DNA of 64,000 nucleotides from Acidobacteriaceae bacterium (lineage in GTDB: Bacteria; Acidobacteriota; Terriglobia; Terriglobales; Acidobacteriaceae), in the NCBI GenBank assembly GCA_903642235.1, contig CAHJWL010000016.1, positions 1 to 64,000 of the forward strand. The letters run 5' to 3'. The notes below the pieces were generated by a model. It was not told the DNA's origin, searched no databases, and was given only the letters and a program-made list of their open reading frames with translations. The position numbers were made by a program, and so were the translations under genes. Positions 35,003 through 43,919 of this stretch are shown one piece after another (within the stretch, counting starts at the first letter, position 1; each line of letters starts with the position of its first letter).

Positions 35003-36600
35003 CGCGGCGGCGCGACATTGACCTCATAGAGATCGTCATCCTTATACGTGGAGCGCACCTTGCCGCGATAAATCAGGATCGCTCCGTCCGCATCAAGCTT
35101 GCGCAGCAGCCAGTCCTCCGGATACGTGTAGGTTCCGATGACGTAAAAATGAGGATGTTGCGCAAGAAAATCTTTATACGGAGCAACGTTGCCTTCGAGC
35201 CCCAGCGCGCGCTGCACCTTTGCTTCGTTCTCGAACAGCGTTGCATGCGCAAATCGCGTAGCTGCCTCGCGATCGGTCAGGTAGTACGTACGCGCCCGCG
35301 TCGACGCCGCCTCCCGATCATTCATCTCAACAAACGTCAGCCCGCTCGCTGCCACAATCGGCAGGCTTCCAGTCGAGGCAGCGAGCGGAGGCCGTGGCGC
35401 CGTAATATCCGCGCCAGGATTCCCATTTGCGTCGAACACAAACAGATCGACGGCCGTGCGCGCAACCGCTGCCAAAACTAAAGCGAATGCCAACAGTGTC
35501 GCAATCTCCGCCGCGCGCGCCACACGTCTGTAGAAAAACCAGGTCAGCAGACCGGCGACGCCCAGCACACTCGCAATGCCATACCGCGGAAAGAAAGCCA
35601 CCTGCCGAAAAGTGAAGACGATCGCCACCAGCAATCCCTGCAGCGTGAGGCCGGCAAGGAGCGCTATCTCGCGCGGTTCAGGCCTGAGCGCACGCGTGTA
35701 GGCTACCTGAGGTCCATGACGCACGGGTAGAAACGCCCGCAGCACCACACAGGCAAACACCGCAATGCCGAAGTAGAGAAACATCTCCACATACATCCAT
35801 CCCACCGTGTCCACACGCGGCAGAAAATCCGGTGGGTACAGCACACGCCGGATCGAACTGGCCTGCGAACTGGCCGTCAGATCAATTGCCAGCGCAAACA
35901 CCGCGGGAACTCCAATCGAGAAAAACCCGACCCAGTCCACGGATCGCCGGCGGCTTGAGAAGAAAGCGGCACCCAGAAACGGAAGCAGCGAAAGCACCGC
36001 CAGGAAGTGGCTTGCGGCAGCAAGCGTCGCCGCGACGAACATAAGCGCCGGCATAAAGCGACGGCGCCGTGAGTAGCCCGCGCGCTCCTGCCAGGCAAAC
36101 AGAAGCACACTCAAGGCGGCCAGCCAAAGCATGTAGGGCCGGTTCTGCCAGCAGTACTCCACGTAGGTACTCACCCAGAAGACCGCCAGCGCAAAGATGC
36201 CGAACAGATTGCTGAGCCGTCGCGCAAACAGCAGAAAGATCATCTCGCTCGCAAGCAGGCCTGCCACCATGGACGGTAAGCGCGCCAGCATCCACCGCGG
36301 GCCAGGCAGCATCAGGGAGAAGCGCTCCAGCAGGTACGACAGCGGCGGATTCAGATCCACCGCGTGAATGCGTTCAAGCATCAAGGAAAACGAGGGCGCA
36401 CGCGCGATGCCCCATGTAAACAATTCATCATGGCGCAGCGGATGCGCATGCGCCTCGACCAGAGCCATGGGCAGGTACAGCAGGGCAATGAAGAGCATGC
36501 AGGACTGCTGATGAGTTTCGATCCACACGCCCAGATCCTCAAGCAGACTGGAGACGTGCAACGACAGCTTGGACCTGGGTCTAACCAGAGTTACCGTCAT
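34999..36600 (-). CDS. Polytopic membrane protein, GT-C glycosyltransferase-like
   Basis: 533 residues from ATG 36600 (a TTG at 36690 in the preceding gene's tail would add 30 residues). About ten to eleven hydrophobic helices. The first extracytoplasmic loop carries HPLRHDELFTWGIA, the Asp-Glu pair that is catalytic in GT-C (lipid-phosphate-sugar-dependent) glycosyltransferases such as PMT/ArnT-type. A soluble C-terminal domain ends the protein (YVIGTYTYPEDWLLRKLDADG). Acceptor and sugar donor are unknown. The gene directly downstream of the FAD oxidoreductase, overlapping its 3' end only if the long start is used. Confidence 0.7.
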   Translation of the reverse strand: MTVTLVRPRSKLSLHVSSLLEDLGVWIETHQQSCMLFIALLYLPMALVEAHAHPLRHDELFTWGIARAPSFSLMLERIHAVDLNPPLSYLLERFSLMLPGPRWMLARLPSMVAGLLASEMIFLLFARRLSNLFGIFALAVFWVSTYVEYCWQNRPYMLWLAALSVLLFAWQERAGYSRRRRFMPALMFVAATLAAASHFLAVLSLLPFLGAAFFSSRRRSVDWVGFFSIGVPAVFALAIDLTASSQASSIRRVLYPPDFLPRVDTVGWMYVEMFLYFGIAVFACVVLRAFLPVRHGPQVAYTRALRPEPREIALLAGLTLQGLLVAIVFTFRQVAFFPRYGIASVLGVAGLLTWFFYRRVARAAEIATLLAFALVLAAVARTAVDLFVFDANGNPGADITAPRPPLAASTGSLPIVAASGLTFVEMNDREAASTRARTYYLTDREAATRFAHATLFENEAKVQRALGLEGNVAPYKDFLAQHPHFYVIGTYTYPEDWLLRKLDADGAILIYRGKVRSTYKDDDLYEVNVAPPR

Positions 36601-36664
36601 GAAGGAGGCATCCGTTCGGTTAAGCGTTGGAACAGGAGATGGCGGCAACAGAGCAGCAAAGCAA

Positions 36665-38044
36665 TCAGACCAGAGGCTGCAGTGATTCAAGTACGGTAGG
36701 AATGAGTTCGGAAACAGTCGGATGGATATGCATTGCGTGAGTCAGCGTTGTGAAGGGTGCACCGGCGTACATCGTATCCAGAATGCAGTGAACGGCCTCA
36801 TCCCCACCGGTGCCGAGAATCGTCGCTCCCAGAATCTTCTTCGTCTCTGCATCCACCAGCACCTTCATAAATCCTTCCGTCTCGCCTTTCTCAACCGCTC
36901 GTCCAACCTTACTCATAAGACGAGATCCGATCAATGCACGCTTGCCGGATGCACGAACCTCCGTCTCCGTCATACCGACGTGTGCCAGCGGCGGATCGAT
37001 ATACATCGCATGCGCCTGGATGCGATCGCTCACGCGCCTCGGCTCGTTATCAAGCAGGTTCGCCGACACAATTTCGAAGTCATTGTAGGAGGTGTGGGTG
37101 AACGCACCGCGGCCATTGCAATCACCCATCGCCCAGATCCCCGGCACGCTCGATCGCAGCTGATCGTCAACCGTGATGTAGCCCTTCTCGTCCGTCGCGA
37201 CACCCGCGACCTCAAGCCCAAGATCATCCGTGTTCGGCCGCCGGCCTACCGCCAGCAGCACATGCGATCCCAGCACATCCGGCTCGCCGGTCGTGCAGCT
37301 CGTTCCAACCAGAACGCCCTCCGCATGCGCTTTGAAGTGAATGCATTCAGAGTCCGTGCGGATCGCGACTCCTTCTTTTTCAAGAATCTCTTTCACCGCT
37401 GCAGAGACATCCTCATCCTCGTGCGCGACCAGGCGCTTGCCGCGTTCGACGAGCGTCACCTTGCTGCCGAAGCGCCGGTACATCTGCGCAAACTCAAGCC
37501 CGATGTAGCTCCCGCCCACAATCACCAGGTGCTCGGGCAGGGTGTCCAGTTCAAGCAGCGTCGTGTGCGTTAGCAGCGGCACGTCATGCACACCGGGCAT
37601 CTCCGGAATGGAAGAGCGCGCACCCACGTTGAGAAAGATCTTCTCCGCCGTCAGCACCTCGTCGCCGACCTGTAGCTCCTTCGCGGACACAAAGTGTGCT
37701 GCCTCATGGAAGACGGTGCACTTCTCCATCGTTCGCAGCATCGTCTCCACACCGTCACGCGACTTGCCGGAGACTGCATCCTTGCGCGCTTTGACCGCCT
37801 TCATATCAACCGTGATCGGCCCGCTTAACTGCACGCCGAAGTCCGCGCCGCGTCGCGCCAGATGCGCCGCATGCGCGCTCGCGACCAGAGTCTTCGTCGG
37901 TATGCAGCCGGTGTTCACGCACGTGCCGCCGAAGAGCTTCCGCTCAACCATCGCCACCGTCATACCGGCCTTGGTCAACCGGCCCGCAAGCGGCGGCCCC
38001 GCCTGTCCCGCGCCAACAATGATTGCATCGAAGCTCTTCGTCAT
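36665..38044 (-). CDS. FAD-dependent pyridine nucleotide-disulfide oxidoreductase
   Basis: 459 residues. Two dinucleotide folds: IIVGAGQAGPPLAGRL for FAD and HLVIVGGSYIGLEFAQMYRRFG for NAD(P)H. The redox disulfide is C42-V-N-T-G-C47 in GGTCVNTGCIPTK. The C-terminal His dyad partner is in HAMHIHPTVSELI. This places it in class I with lipoamide dehydrogenase, mercuric reductase and RclA. The short N-terminal lacks a heavy-metal domain, so it is neither MerA with HMA nor clearly Lpd; substrate is unassigned. It is 31 bp from cysS in the same direction. Confidence 0.9.
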   Translation of the reverse strand: MTKSFDAIIVGAGQAGPPLAGRLTKAGMTVAMVERKLFGGTCVNTGCIPTKTLVASAHAAHLARRGADFGVQLSGPITVDMKAVKARKDAVSGKSRDGVETMLRTMEKCTVFHEAAHFVSAKELQVGDEVLTAEKIFLNVGARSSIPEMPGVHDVPLLTHTTLLELDTLPEHLVIVGGSYIGLEFAQMYRRFGSKVTLVERGKRLVAHEDEDVSAAVKEILEKEGVAIRTDSECIHFKAHAEGVLVGTSCTTGEPDVLGSHVLLAVGRRPNTDDLGLEVAGVATDEKGYITVDDQLRSSVPGIWAMGDCNGRGAFTHTSYNDFEIVSANLLDNEPRRVSDRIQAHAMYIDPPLAHVGMTETEVRASGKRALIGSRLMSKVGRAVEKGETEGFMKVLVDAETKKILGATILGTGGDEAVHCILDTMYAGAPFTTLTHAMHIHPTVSELIPTVLESLQPLV

Positions 38045-38075
38045 ACGCCAGATCCTCCGCAGTTACAGATAGATG

Positions 38076-39593
38076 CTACTTGCGCTTCCAGCGAACACCG
38101 TCCTTGGCGTCCTCGAGCAATATGCCCTTTCCTAATAGATCGTTCCGAATCGCATCCGCCCGCGCAAAGTTCCGCTGCTTTTTCGCGAGCGTCCGCTCCG
38201 CCACCAGCGCATCGATCTCCGCATCTGAAAACGCCAGGGTCTCGAGCAACGCCGGATCAGCCTCGTTCAAGCGATTCTCCTTCTCGGCCCACACCAGGGC
38301 AGCGCGCGTCAGCTCCGCATCCCGGTCCTTGAGCACTGCGAACACACCGTCAAAAAGATCCAGCACCGCCAGAATCTGTACCGCGTTGCCCCGCAGCAGC
38401 GTTCCCTGGTCCGTCGCCGTGTTCGCCGCGCGTACCAGATCAAAGATCGCCGCGCGCGCCTCTGCCGTGTTCAGATCGTTCGCCAGAGCCGCCGTGTACA
38501 GCTCCGCCGCCTGCGTCGTCCCTTCTTCGATCGCAGGATTGATCCCCTCGGCAAACGGCGCAATGCTCTTCGGATCCGCACCCTTCACCATGCGCTTGTG
38601 AAACGTTCGCAGCCGATCGATCGCATTCGCCGAAGCCGCCAGATCCTCAAACGTAAAGTTCAGCTGATGCCGGTACGGCACCGAGATCAGCAGAAAGCGA
38701 AGGGCCGACACGCGATGCCCACGCAGCAGCAGATCGCGCAGCGTGTAGAAGTTACCCTCGGACTTCGACATCTTCTTGCCTTCTACAAGCAGAAAGCGCA
38801 CATGCATCCAGTGCCGCGCGAAGAGCTTTCCCGTGGCCGACTCCGACTGCGCAATCTCGTTCTCATGATGCGGAAACATCAGGTCTTCCCCGCCCGCATG
38901 CAGATCAAAGGTGTCCCCCAGAAACTTGCTCGCCATCGCTGAGCACTCCAGATGCCAGCCCGGCCGTCCATCCCCCAGCGGTGTCTGCCACGAAGCCTCC
39001 TTCGATCCATCCGGCAGCGCTTTCACGGCCTTCCACAGCGCAAAGTCACGCACCGCATCCTTGTTGAACTCACCTGATTCAATTCGGGCGCCATCTTCAA
39101 TCTGGTCCAGATCCTTCTTCGCGAGCTTGCCGTAGTCCTCGTCCCGCGCCACGCGAAAGTACCAGGAGCCATCCTCTGCCTGATAGGCAAACTCCTTGGC
39201 CGCAAGCTGTTCCACCAACGCCACCATCTCCGGAATGCACTCCGTCGCACGTGCGATGATCTCCGGCCGTTCGATCCCCAGCGCCTCCAGATCCTCAAAG
39301 AACGCCGTCTCAAACGGCCGCGCATACTCGGCAATCGGCAGTCCCGCGCTTGCAGCATTGCGGATAATCTTGTCGTCGACATCCGTGATGTTCATCACAT
39401 ACCGGATCGCCACGCCCTGCTGCCGCAGAAAGCGCCGCAGAACATCCACATGCAGGAATGTCCTGAAATTGCCGATGTGGCCGTAGTCATAGACCGTCGG
39501 CCCGCAGCAGTACATCCGCAACTCGGGCGCACCAACCGCGGAGAGCGGCTGAACGGTGCCGCTCAGGGTGTTGAAGAGATCAAGAGTTGCCAC
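38076..39593 (-). CDS. cysS: Cysteinyl-tRNA synthetase
   Basis: 505 residues, a class I synthetase charging tRNA-Cys. The zinc-binding start is MYCCGPTVYDYGHIGNFRTF with the HIGH motif (HIGN). A central DDKIIRNA block, HLECSAMASKFLGDTFDLHAGGEDLMFPHHENEIAQ, and the KMSKS signature (KMSKSEGNF) follow. The anticodon-binding C-terminal region ends ...RWKRK. Somewhat longer than E. coli CysS (461). Encoded in a minus-strand row with tsaD upstream (69 bp) and the FAD oxidoreductase downstream. Confidence 0.97.
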   Translation of the reverse strand: MATLDLFNTLSGTVQPLSAVGAPELRMYCCGPTVYDYGHIGNFRTFLHVDVLRRFLRQQGVAIRYVMNITDVDDKIIRNAASAGLPIAEYARPFETAFFEDLEALGIERPEIIARATECIPEMVALVEQLAAKEFAYQAEDGSWYFRVARDEDYGKLAKKDLDQIEDGARIESGEFNKDAVRDFALWKAVKALPDGSKEASWQTPLGDGRPGWHLECSAMASKFLGDTFDLHAGGEDLMFPHHENEIAQSESATGKLFARHWMHVRFLLVEGKKMSKSEGNFYTLRDLLLRGHRVSALRFLLISVPYRHQLNFTFEDLAASANAIDRLRTFHKRMVKGADPKSIAPFAEGINPAIEEGTTQAAELYTAALANDLNTAEARAAIFDLVRAANTATDQGTLLRGNAVQILAVLDLFDGVFAVLKDRDAELTRAALVWAEKENRLNEADPALLETLAFSDAEIDALVAERTLAKKQRNFARADAIRNDLLGKGILLEDAKDGVRWKRK

Positions 39594-39662
39594 GTAGCTC
39601 TTTACATGCCTTGCCGCAGCCGCGAACGCGCTGCTCGGGGATAGTCTCTGCCGTCCCTGATT

Positions 39663-40931
39663 CTAGCCGATTGCGTTCGTCGGCCCCGGGTTCGCGTCCA
39701 CCGTGTCCAGACGGAGCTGCGGCTGCGCGCTCACGCCCCTCCCCGCCCGCTCCCCGGCCTGCAGACGCGGCCACGCCGCCGCCGCGATCATCGCAGCATT
39801 ATCGGTTGAGAGCGCCAGCGTCGGAAAGCCGATCGGCATCCCACGCCGATCAGCCTCTGCCTGGAACCTGCGCCGCAGCTCAGCATTCGCCGAGACTCCA
39901 CCTGTCACCAGCACCGCCCGCGCACCGGCCATCTCCGCCGCCCGAAATGTCTGCTGCAGCAGCCTTCCCACAACGGCGGCCTGGAAGCTCGCCGCAAGAT
40001 CCAGCACCTCACAGGGCAAGACGCCAGCCGCCCGCAGCGCGGCGATCGTCTCCGGCGTGGCTTTCTGCGTGTGCTCGATTCGCGTCCGCCGCTCCGCCGC
40101 CGCAGAGAGCATCCCGTGCTGCTCCAGATGCCGCAGCACCGCCGTCTTGATCCCGGAAAACGAAAAGTCGACGTTCTTGGCGTCCGGCTCTTCCGCGCTG
40201 CGATGCCGAATCTCTCCAAACCGGAACACCACCGCCCGCGCGTTTCCGAGCGGCGCCAGCGCGTCGATCCACGGCCCCCCGGGATACGGTAGCCCCAGCA
40301 GCTTGGCAACCTTGTCAAACGCCTCGCCCGCCGCATCGTCGACCGTGCGCCCCAGCGTCCGGTAGCGAAACACCCCCGCCGCCCGCTCCGCCCGATACAG
40401 GTGCGTGTGCCCACCGGAAACCACCAGCGCCACCAGCGGGGCCGCAGGCTCCTCCTGCGGGAGCAACGTCGCCCCATGCTGCATCAGGACAGCGTAGATA
40501 TGTCCCTCCAGATGATTCACCGCAAGCAGCGGCTTCTCGAGCGCGAACGCCAGCGCCTTGGCATACGTGATTCCAACCAGCAGCGCTCCAGCCAGCCCTG
40601 GTCCTTCCGTGACCGCAACGGCATCAAGCGACTCCATCGTCAGCCCTGGCTCCCGCTCTGCCGCCTGCGCCATCGCCGCCCGCACCACCGGCACAATATT
40701 CCGGAGATGCTCGCGGCTCGCCAGCTCCGGCACCACACCCCCATAAAGCGCATGGAGATCCACCTGGCTCGCCACCACGCTCGAAAGCACCTCCGTGCCC
40801 CCACGCACTACCGCCGCCGCCGTCTCATCGCACGAGCTCTCAATGCCGAGAATTAAGCCCCCGATCAAACTACTTCGGTCGCTGTCGAGTCTCTCGAAAG
40901 CCGTGCTGGAACCTGTGCGTTCATCGGGCAT
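39663..40931 (-). CDS. tsaD: tRNA N6-adenosine threonylcarbamoyltransferase (TsaD)
   Basis: Transfers the threonylcarbamoyl group from TC-AMP to A37 of ANN-decoding tRNAs. 422 residues, longer than E. coli TsaD (337) owing to N- and C-terminal extensions plus an internal stretch. Family signatures: ILGIESSCDETAAAVV, VNHLEGHIYAVL (H-x-x-x-H metal site), LVVSGGHTHLY, VDDAAGEAFDKVAKLLGLPYPGGP, VTGGVSANAELRRR, and ALSTDNAAMIA. It is divergent from the CCA-adding enzyme gene with only about 23 bp between starts, so the two promoters must overlap within the coding 5' ends or both transcripts start close together. Confidence 0.96.
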   Translation of the reverse strand: MPDERTGSSTAFERLDSDRSSLIGGLILGIESSCDETAAAVVRGGTEVLSSVVASQVDLHALYGGVVPELASREHLRNIVPVVRAAMAQAAEREPGLTMESLDAVAVTEGPGLAGALLVGITYAKALAFALEKPLLAVNHLEGHIYAVLMQHGATLLPQEEPAAPLVALVVSGGHTHLYRAERAAGVFRYRTLGRTVDDAAGEAFDKVAKLLGLPYPGGPWIDALAPLGNARAVVFRFGEIRHRSAEEPDAKNVDFSFSGIKTAVLRHLEQHGMLSAAAERRTRIEHTQKATPETIAALRAAGVLPCEVLDLAASFQAAVVGRLLQQTFRAAEMAGARAVLVTGGVSANAELRRRFQAEADRRGMPIGFPTLALSTDNAAMIAAAAWPRLQAGERAGRGVSAQPQLRLDTVDANPGPTNAIG

Positions 40932-40954
40932 CTGACTAGTGTACGAGGAGCAGC

Positions 40955-42352
40955 ATGGCCGTCCACACCCCCATCGAGCATCTGGAGAGCATCGCCTACC
41001 GCACAGCGCTGGGCGTTGTCCGAGCCCTCACCTCGGCCGGCCATCAGGCCTTCTTCGCCGGCGGCTGCGTTCGCGATCTTCTTCTCGGCATCGAGCCGAA
41101 AGACTTCGACGTCGCCACCAGCGCCACGCCGGACATCGTTCAGAGCCTGTTCCCTCGCACCGAAGCCGTCGGCGCTCACTTCGGCGTCATCCTTGTCATC
41201 GCTGACGGAGGCGACGAGCGCCACGCCATCGAGGTCGCCACCTTCCGCAACGATGGCGCCTACACCGATGGCCGCCGGCCCGATGCCGTTCGCTTCTCCA
41301 CCGATCCGCGCGAAGACGTTCTGCGGCGGGACATCACCGTCAATGGCATGCTCTTCGACCCGCTCCGTTTCGAGCAGACCGACGATCTCGACGGCTCCAT
41401 CCTCGACTTCGTTAACGGCCGCGACGACCTCAAGCTCGGCATCATCCGCGCCATCGGCGAGCCCGCACGCCGCTTCGCCGAAGACAAGCTGCGCATGCTG
41501 CGCGCCGTGCGTTTCGCCGCCCGGCTCGGCTTTGACATTGACTCCGATACCGCCGCAGCCATCACGGAGCTCGCCCCCGAGATCCATCAGGTCAGCGCCG
41601 AACGTGTGCGCGATGAGCTCTCCCGCATGCTCACCGAAGGCCACGCCCGCCGCGCCTTCGAGCTTCTGGATGAACTCAATCTCCTCGTCGAGATCCTTCC
41701 CGAAGCCGTCACCATGCATGGTGTTGAGCAACCCGCAGACTGGCACCCGGAAGGCGACGTCTGGGTCCACACCATGCTGCTCCTCGAAAAGCTCAAGCCC
41801 GGCTGCCCCGCCACTCTCGCCTGGGGCGCTCTGCTGCACGACATCGGCAAGCCCGCCACCTACCAGCTCGATCGCTCCGGCATCCTCCCGCGCATCCGCT
41901 TCAGCGGCCACGTCGAAGTCGGTGTCCGCATCGCCGAAGTCATTCTCAGGCGCCTCCGCTTCTCAAACGAAGACACCGAGCAGATCCTCGCGCTCATCAA
42001 GAACCACATGCGCTTCGGCGACGTGCCCCAGATGAAAGAGTCGACCATCAAACGCTTTCTTCGCCTGCCGAACTTCAACGAGCACCTGCAGCTTCATTGG
42101 CTTGATTGCAGCTCCTGCCATGGCAAACTCGGCATCTGGCAACTCATGAAGGAACGCTACGAGGCCGAGCCCGCCGAAGAGCGTCGCCCGCAGCTCTTCG
42201 TCACTGGTCGCGATCTGATCAACGCCGGTTACAAACCCGGCCCGCGCTTCAAGTCCATCCTCGAAGCCGCGGAAGACGCCCAGCTTGAAGGCGCCATCCA
42301 CTCCACCGAAGACGGCCTCGCCCTCATTCGCGACCGCTTCAGCACCTCCTGA
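40955..42352 (+). CDS. cca: CCA tRNA nucleotidyltransferase / poly(A) polymerase family, with HD domain
   Basis: 465 residues. The class II nucleotidyltransferase head has FFAGGCVRDLLLGIEPKDFDVATSATPD (GGxVRD and DFDVAT), then IEVATFRNDGAYTDGRRPDAVRF and RRDITVNGMLFDP. After the neck and body (EDKLRMLRAVRFAARLGFDID) a C-terminal HD-type domain has LLHDIGKPATY. This family includes CCA-adding enzymes, A-adding and CC-adding enzymes and PcnB; sequence alone cannot separate them. Divergent from tsaD; followed by two copies of the dispersed repeat. Confidence 0.93.
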   Translation: MAVHTPIEHLESIAYRTALGVVRALTSAGHQAFFAGGCVRDLLLGIEPKDFDVATSATPDIVQSLFPRTEAVGAHFGVILVIADGGDERHAIEVATFRNDGAYTDGRRPDAVRFSTDPREDVLRRDITVNGMLFDPLRFEQTDDLDGSILDFVNGRDDLKLGIIRAIGEPARRFAEDKLRMLRAVRFAARLGFDIDSDTAAAITELAPEIHQVSAERVRDELSRMLTEGHARRAFELLDELNLLVEILPEAVTMHGVEQPADWHPEGDVWVHTMLLLEKLKPGCPATLAWGALLHDIGKPATYQLDRSGILPRIRFSGHVEVGVRIAEVILRRLRFSNEDTEQILALIKNHMRFGDVPQMKESTIKRFLRLPNFNEHLQLHWLDCSSCHGKLGIWQLMKERYEAEPAEERRPQLFVTGRDLINAGYKPGPRFKSILEAAEDAQLEGAIHSTEDGLALIRDRFSTS

Positions 42353-42363
42353 CTGACATCCCC

Positions 42364-42391
42364 TTTGTCGTCATCCCGCAGGGATCTGCTT
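42364..42391 (+). repeat. Dispersed intergenic repeat, copy 1
   Basis: Copy of a 28-30 bp element with core GTCATCCCGCAGGGATCTGC. The centre ATCCC-GCA-GGGAT is a small inverted repeat. 11 bp after the stop of the CCA enzyme gene, with copy 2 starting 57 bp further on. Confidence 0.75.
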
Positions 42392-42420
42392 GCCCTTTTT
42401 GCGTGCCATCCGAAAAGATC

Positions 42421-42450
42421 TTTGTTGTCATGCCGAAGGGATCTGCTTCT
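42421..42450 (+). repeat. Dispersed intergenic repeat, copy 2
   Basis: Variant core GTCATGCCGAAGGGATCTGC, preceded by TTTGTT and followed by TTCT. Two changes weaken the inverted repeat. Lies in the spacer before the amine oxidase gene. Confidence 0.75.
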
Positions 42451-42505
42451 ATCCGACACACCTCGCTCCCCCTAACCTGCTTTCCTCAAGCAACAAGTGA
42501 ATCCC

Positions 42506-43855
42506 ATGAACCCAGCCCCCACTCCCTTTGACACCCTCATCGTCGGTGCCGGCATCGCCGGCCTGGCCTGCGCCCGCACCCTCGCCGAGAGCGGCCAGCG
42601 CGTCTGCCTCGTTGAAGCCACCGACCGCATCGGCGGCCGCATCCTGACCGAGCGCGTCGGCGACCAGGTCATCGAGCTCGGCGCCGAATTCGTACACGGT
42701 CGTCCACCCGAGCTCCTTGCCCTCATAGAGGAGGCCGGCCTCACGATCGCCGAACGCACCGGCACCCAGCTCAGCTTCGAAGACGGCCGCCTCACAAGCG
42801 CGAGCGCCCGCAGCCAGACGTCAGCCGAGCGAGATGGCATGTTCAAGCCGCTCGAGCAGCTCCGCACCTACACCGGCCCGGACCTCAGCTTCCAGGACTT
42901 CCTCGACCACTCCGAGTTCGCCCACCAGAACGATCTCCGCGAGGCCGCAACAGCCTACGTTGAAGGCTTCAACGCCGCGGATGCCACACAGATCAGCGCG
43001 CGCGCACTCGGCATCCAGCAGACCGCCGAAGAGGCGATCGAAGGCGATCGCGTCGCCCACATCCGCGAAGGCTACGACCGCCTTCCGCACTTCCTCGCCG
43101 GGCGCTTCCTGTCCGCCGGCGGCGAGCTTCGTCTCAGCACGCCAGTCCAGGCCATTCATTGGGGCACTGGCCGCGTCGCTCTCGAGACCACCGCCGGTGA
43201 GTTCGCCGCGCGCAGGGCCGTCCTCACCCTGCCGCTCGGCGTTCTCCAGGCCGGCACCGTCCGCATCGTACCCGAGCCCCGCACCCTCCTCGAGGCCGCC
43301 TCCCTCATGCGGATGGGCCCCGTCTGCCGCTTCACTCTCGTCTTCCGTGAGCCCTTCTGGCAGACCCTCCCGCCCTCGCCACCCCTCACAGCCCCGGATT
43401 CCCACGACCTCAGCTTCCTCTTCGACTTCGGCGAACTCCCCTCCGTCTGGTGGTCCGCGCATCCCGAGCGCACCCCAGCCGGCAACGCCACACGATCGCT
43501 CACCGGCTGGGTCGGGGGCCCGCTCTCCCATGAGCTCCTCGGCACCTCGTCCGCTGCTCTCGCCACACTCGGCTGCCGCGCCCTCGCCCGCATCTTCACC
43601 CGCCCGGAGACCGAAGTTCTGGACCTCCTTGAGGACTGCCTCACTCACGACTGGTCCGCCGATGCTCGCTCCCTCGGCTCTTACAGCTACGTCGCCATCG
43701 GGGGCGCAGACGCCTCAGCCCACATGTCCCAGCCCATCGAAAACACCCTCTACATCGCCGGCGAACACACCGACACCACCGGCCATTGGGGCACCGTCCA
43801 TGGCGCTCTCCGCAGCGGCCTTCGCGCAGCCCGGCAGGTTCTAGACTCGGCCTGA
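42506..43855 (+). CDS. FAD-dependent amine oxidase
   Basis: 449 residues from ATG 42506 (a GTG at 42497 would add three residues). A flavin-containing monoamine oxidase-type protein: FDTLIVGAGIAGLACARTLAESGQRVCLVEA binds FAD, then RIGGRILTERVGDQVIELGAEFVHG is the second flavin motif, LTLPLGVLQAG the middle block, and IENTLYIAGEHTDTTGHWGTVHGALRSG the C-terminal FAD-binding segment. Substrate unknown; no signal peptide. Neighbouring repeats and an SDR gene give no pathway hint. Confidence 0.92.
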   Translation: MNPAPTPFDTLIVGAGIAGLACARTLAESGQRVCLVEATDRIGGRILTERVGDQVIELGAEFVHGRPPELLALIEEAGLTIAERTGTQLSFEDGRLTSASARSQTSAERDGMFKPLEQLRTYTGPDLSFQDFLDHSEFAHQNDLREAATAYVEGFNAADATQISARALGIQQTAEEAIEGDRVAHIREGYDRLPHFLAGRFLSAGGELRLSTPVQAIHWGTGRVALETTAGEFAARRAVLTLPLGVLQAGTVRIVPEPRTLLEAASLMRMGPVCRFTLVFREPFWQTLPPSPPLTAPDSHDLSFLFDFGELPSVWWSAHPERTPAGNATRSLTGWVGGPLSHELLGTSSAALATLGCRALARIFTRPETEVLDLLEDCLTHDWSADARSLGSYSYVAIGGADASAHMSQPIENTLYIAGEHTDTTGHWGTVHGALRSGLRAARQVLDSA

Positions 43856-43872
43856 CAGCTCCTGCGGTTGTT

Positions 43873-43905
43873 GTTTACGTGTCATCCCGCAGCGATCTGC
43901 TTCTC
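43873..43905 (+). repeat. Dispersed intergenic repeat, copy 3
   Basis: GTGTCATCCCGCAGCGATCT core followed by GCTTCT, in the 64-bp gap between the convergent ends of the amine oxidase and SDR genes. One change (GCGAT for GGGAT). Confidence 0.7.
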
Positions 43906-43919
43906 TTCGGCGGCCGTCG

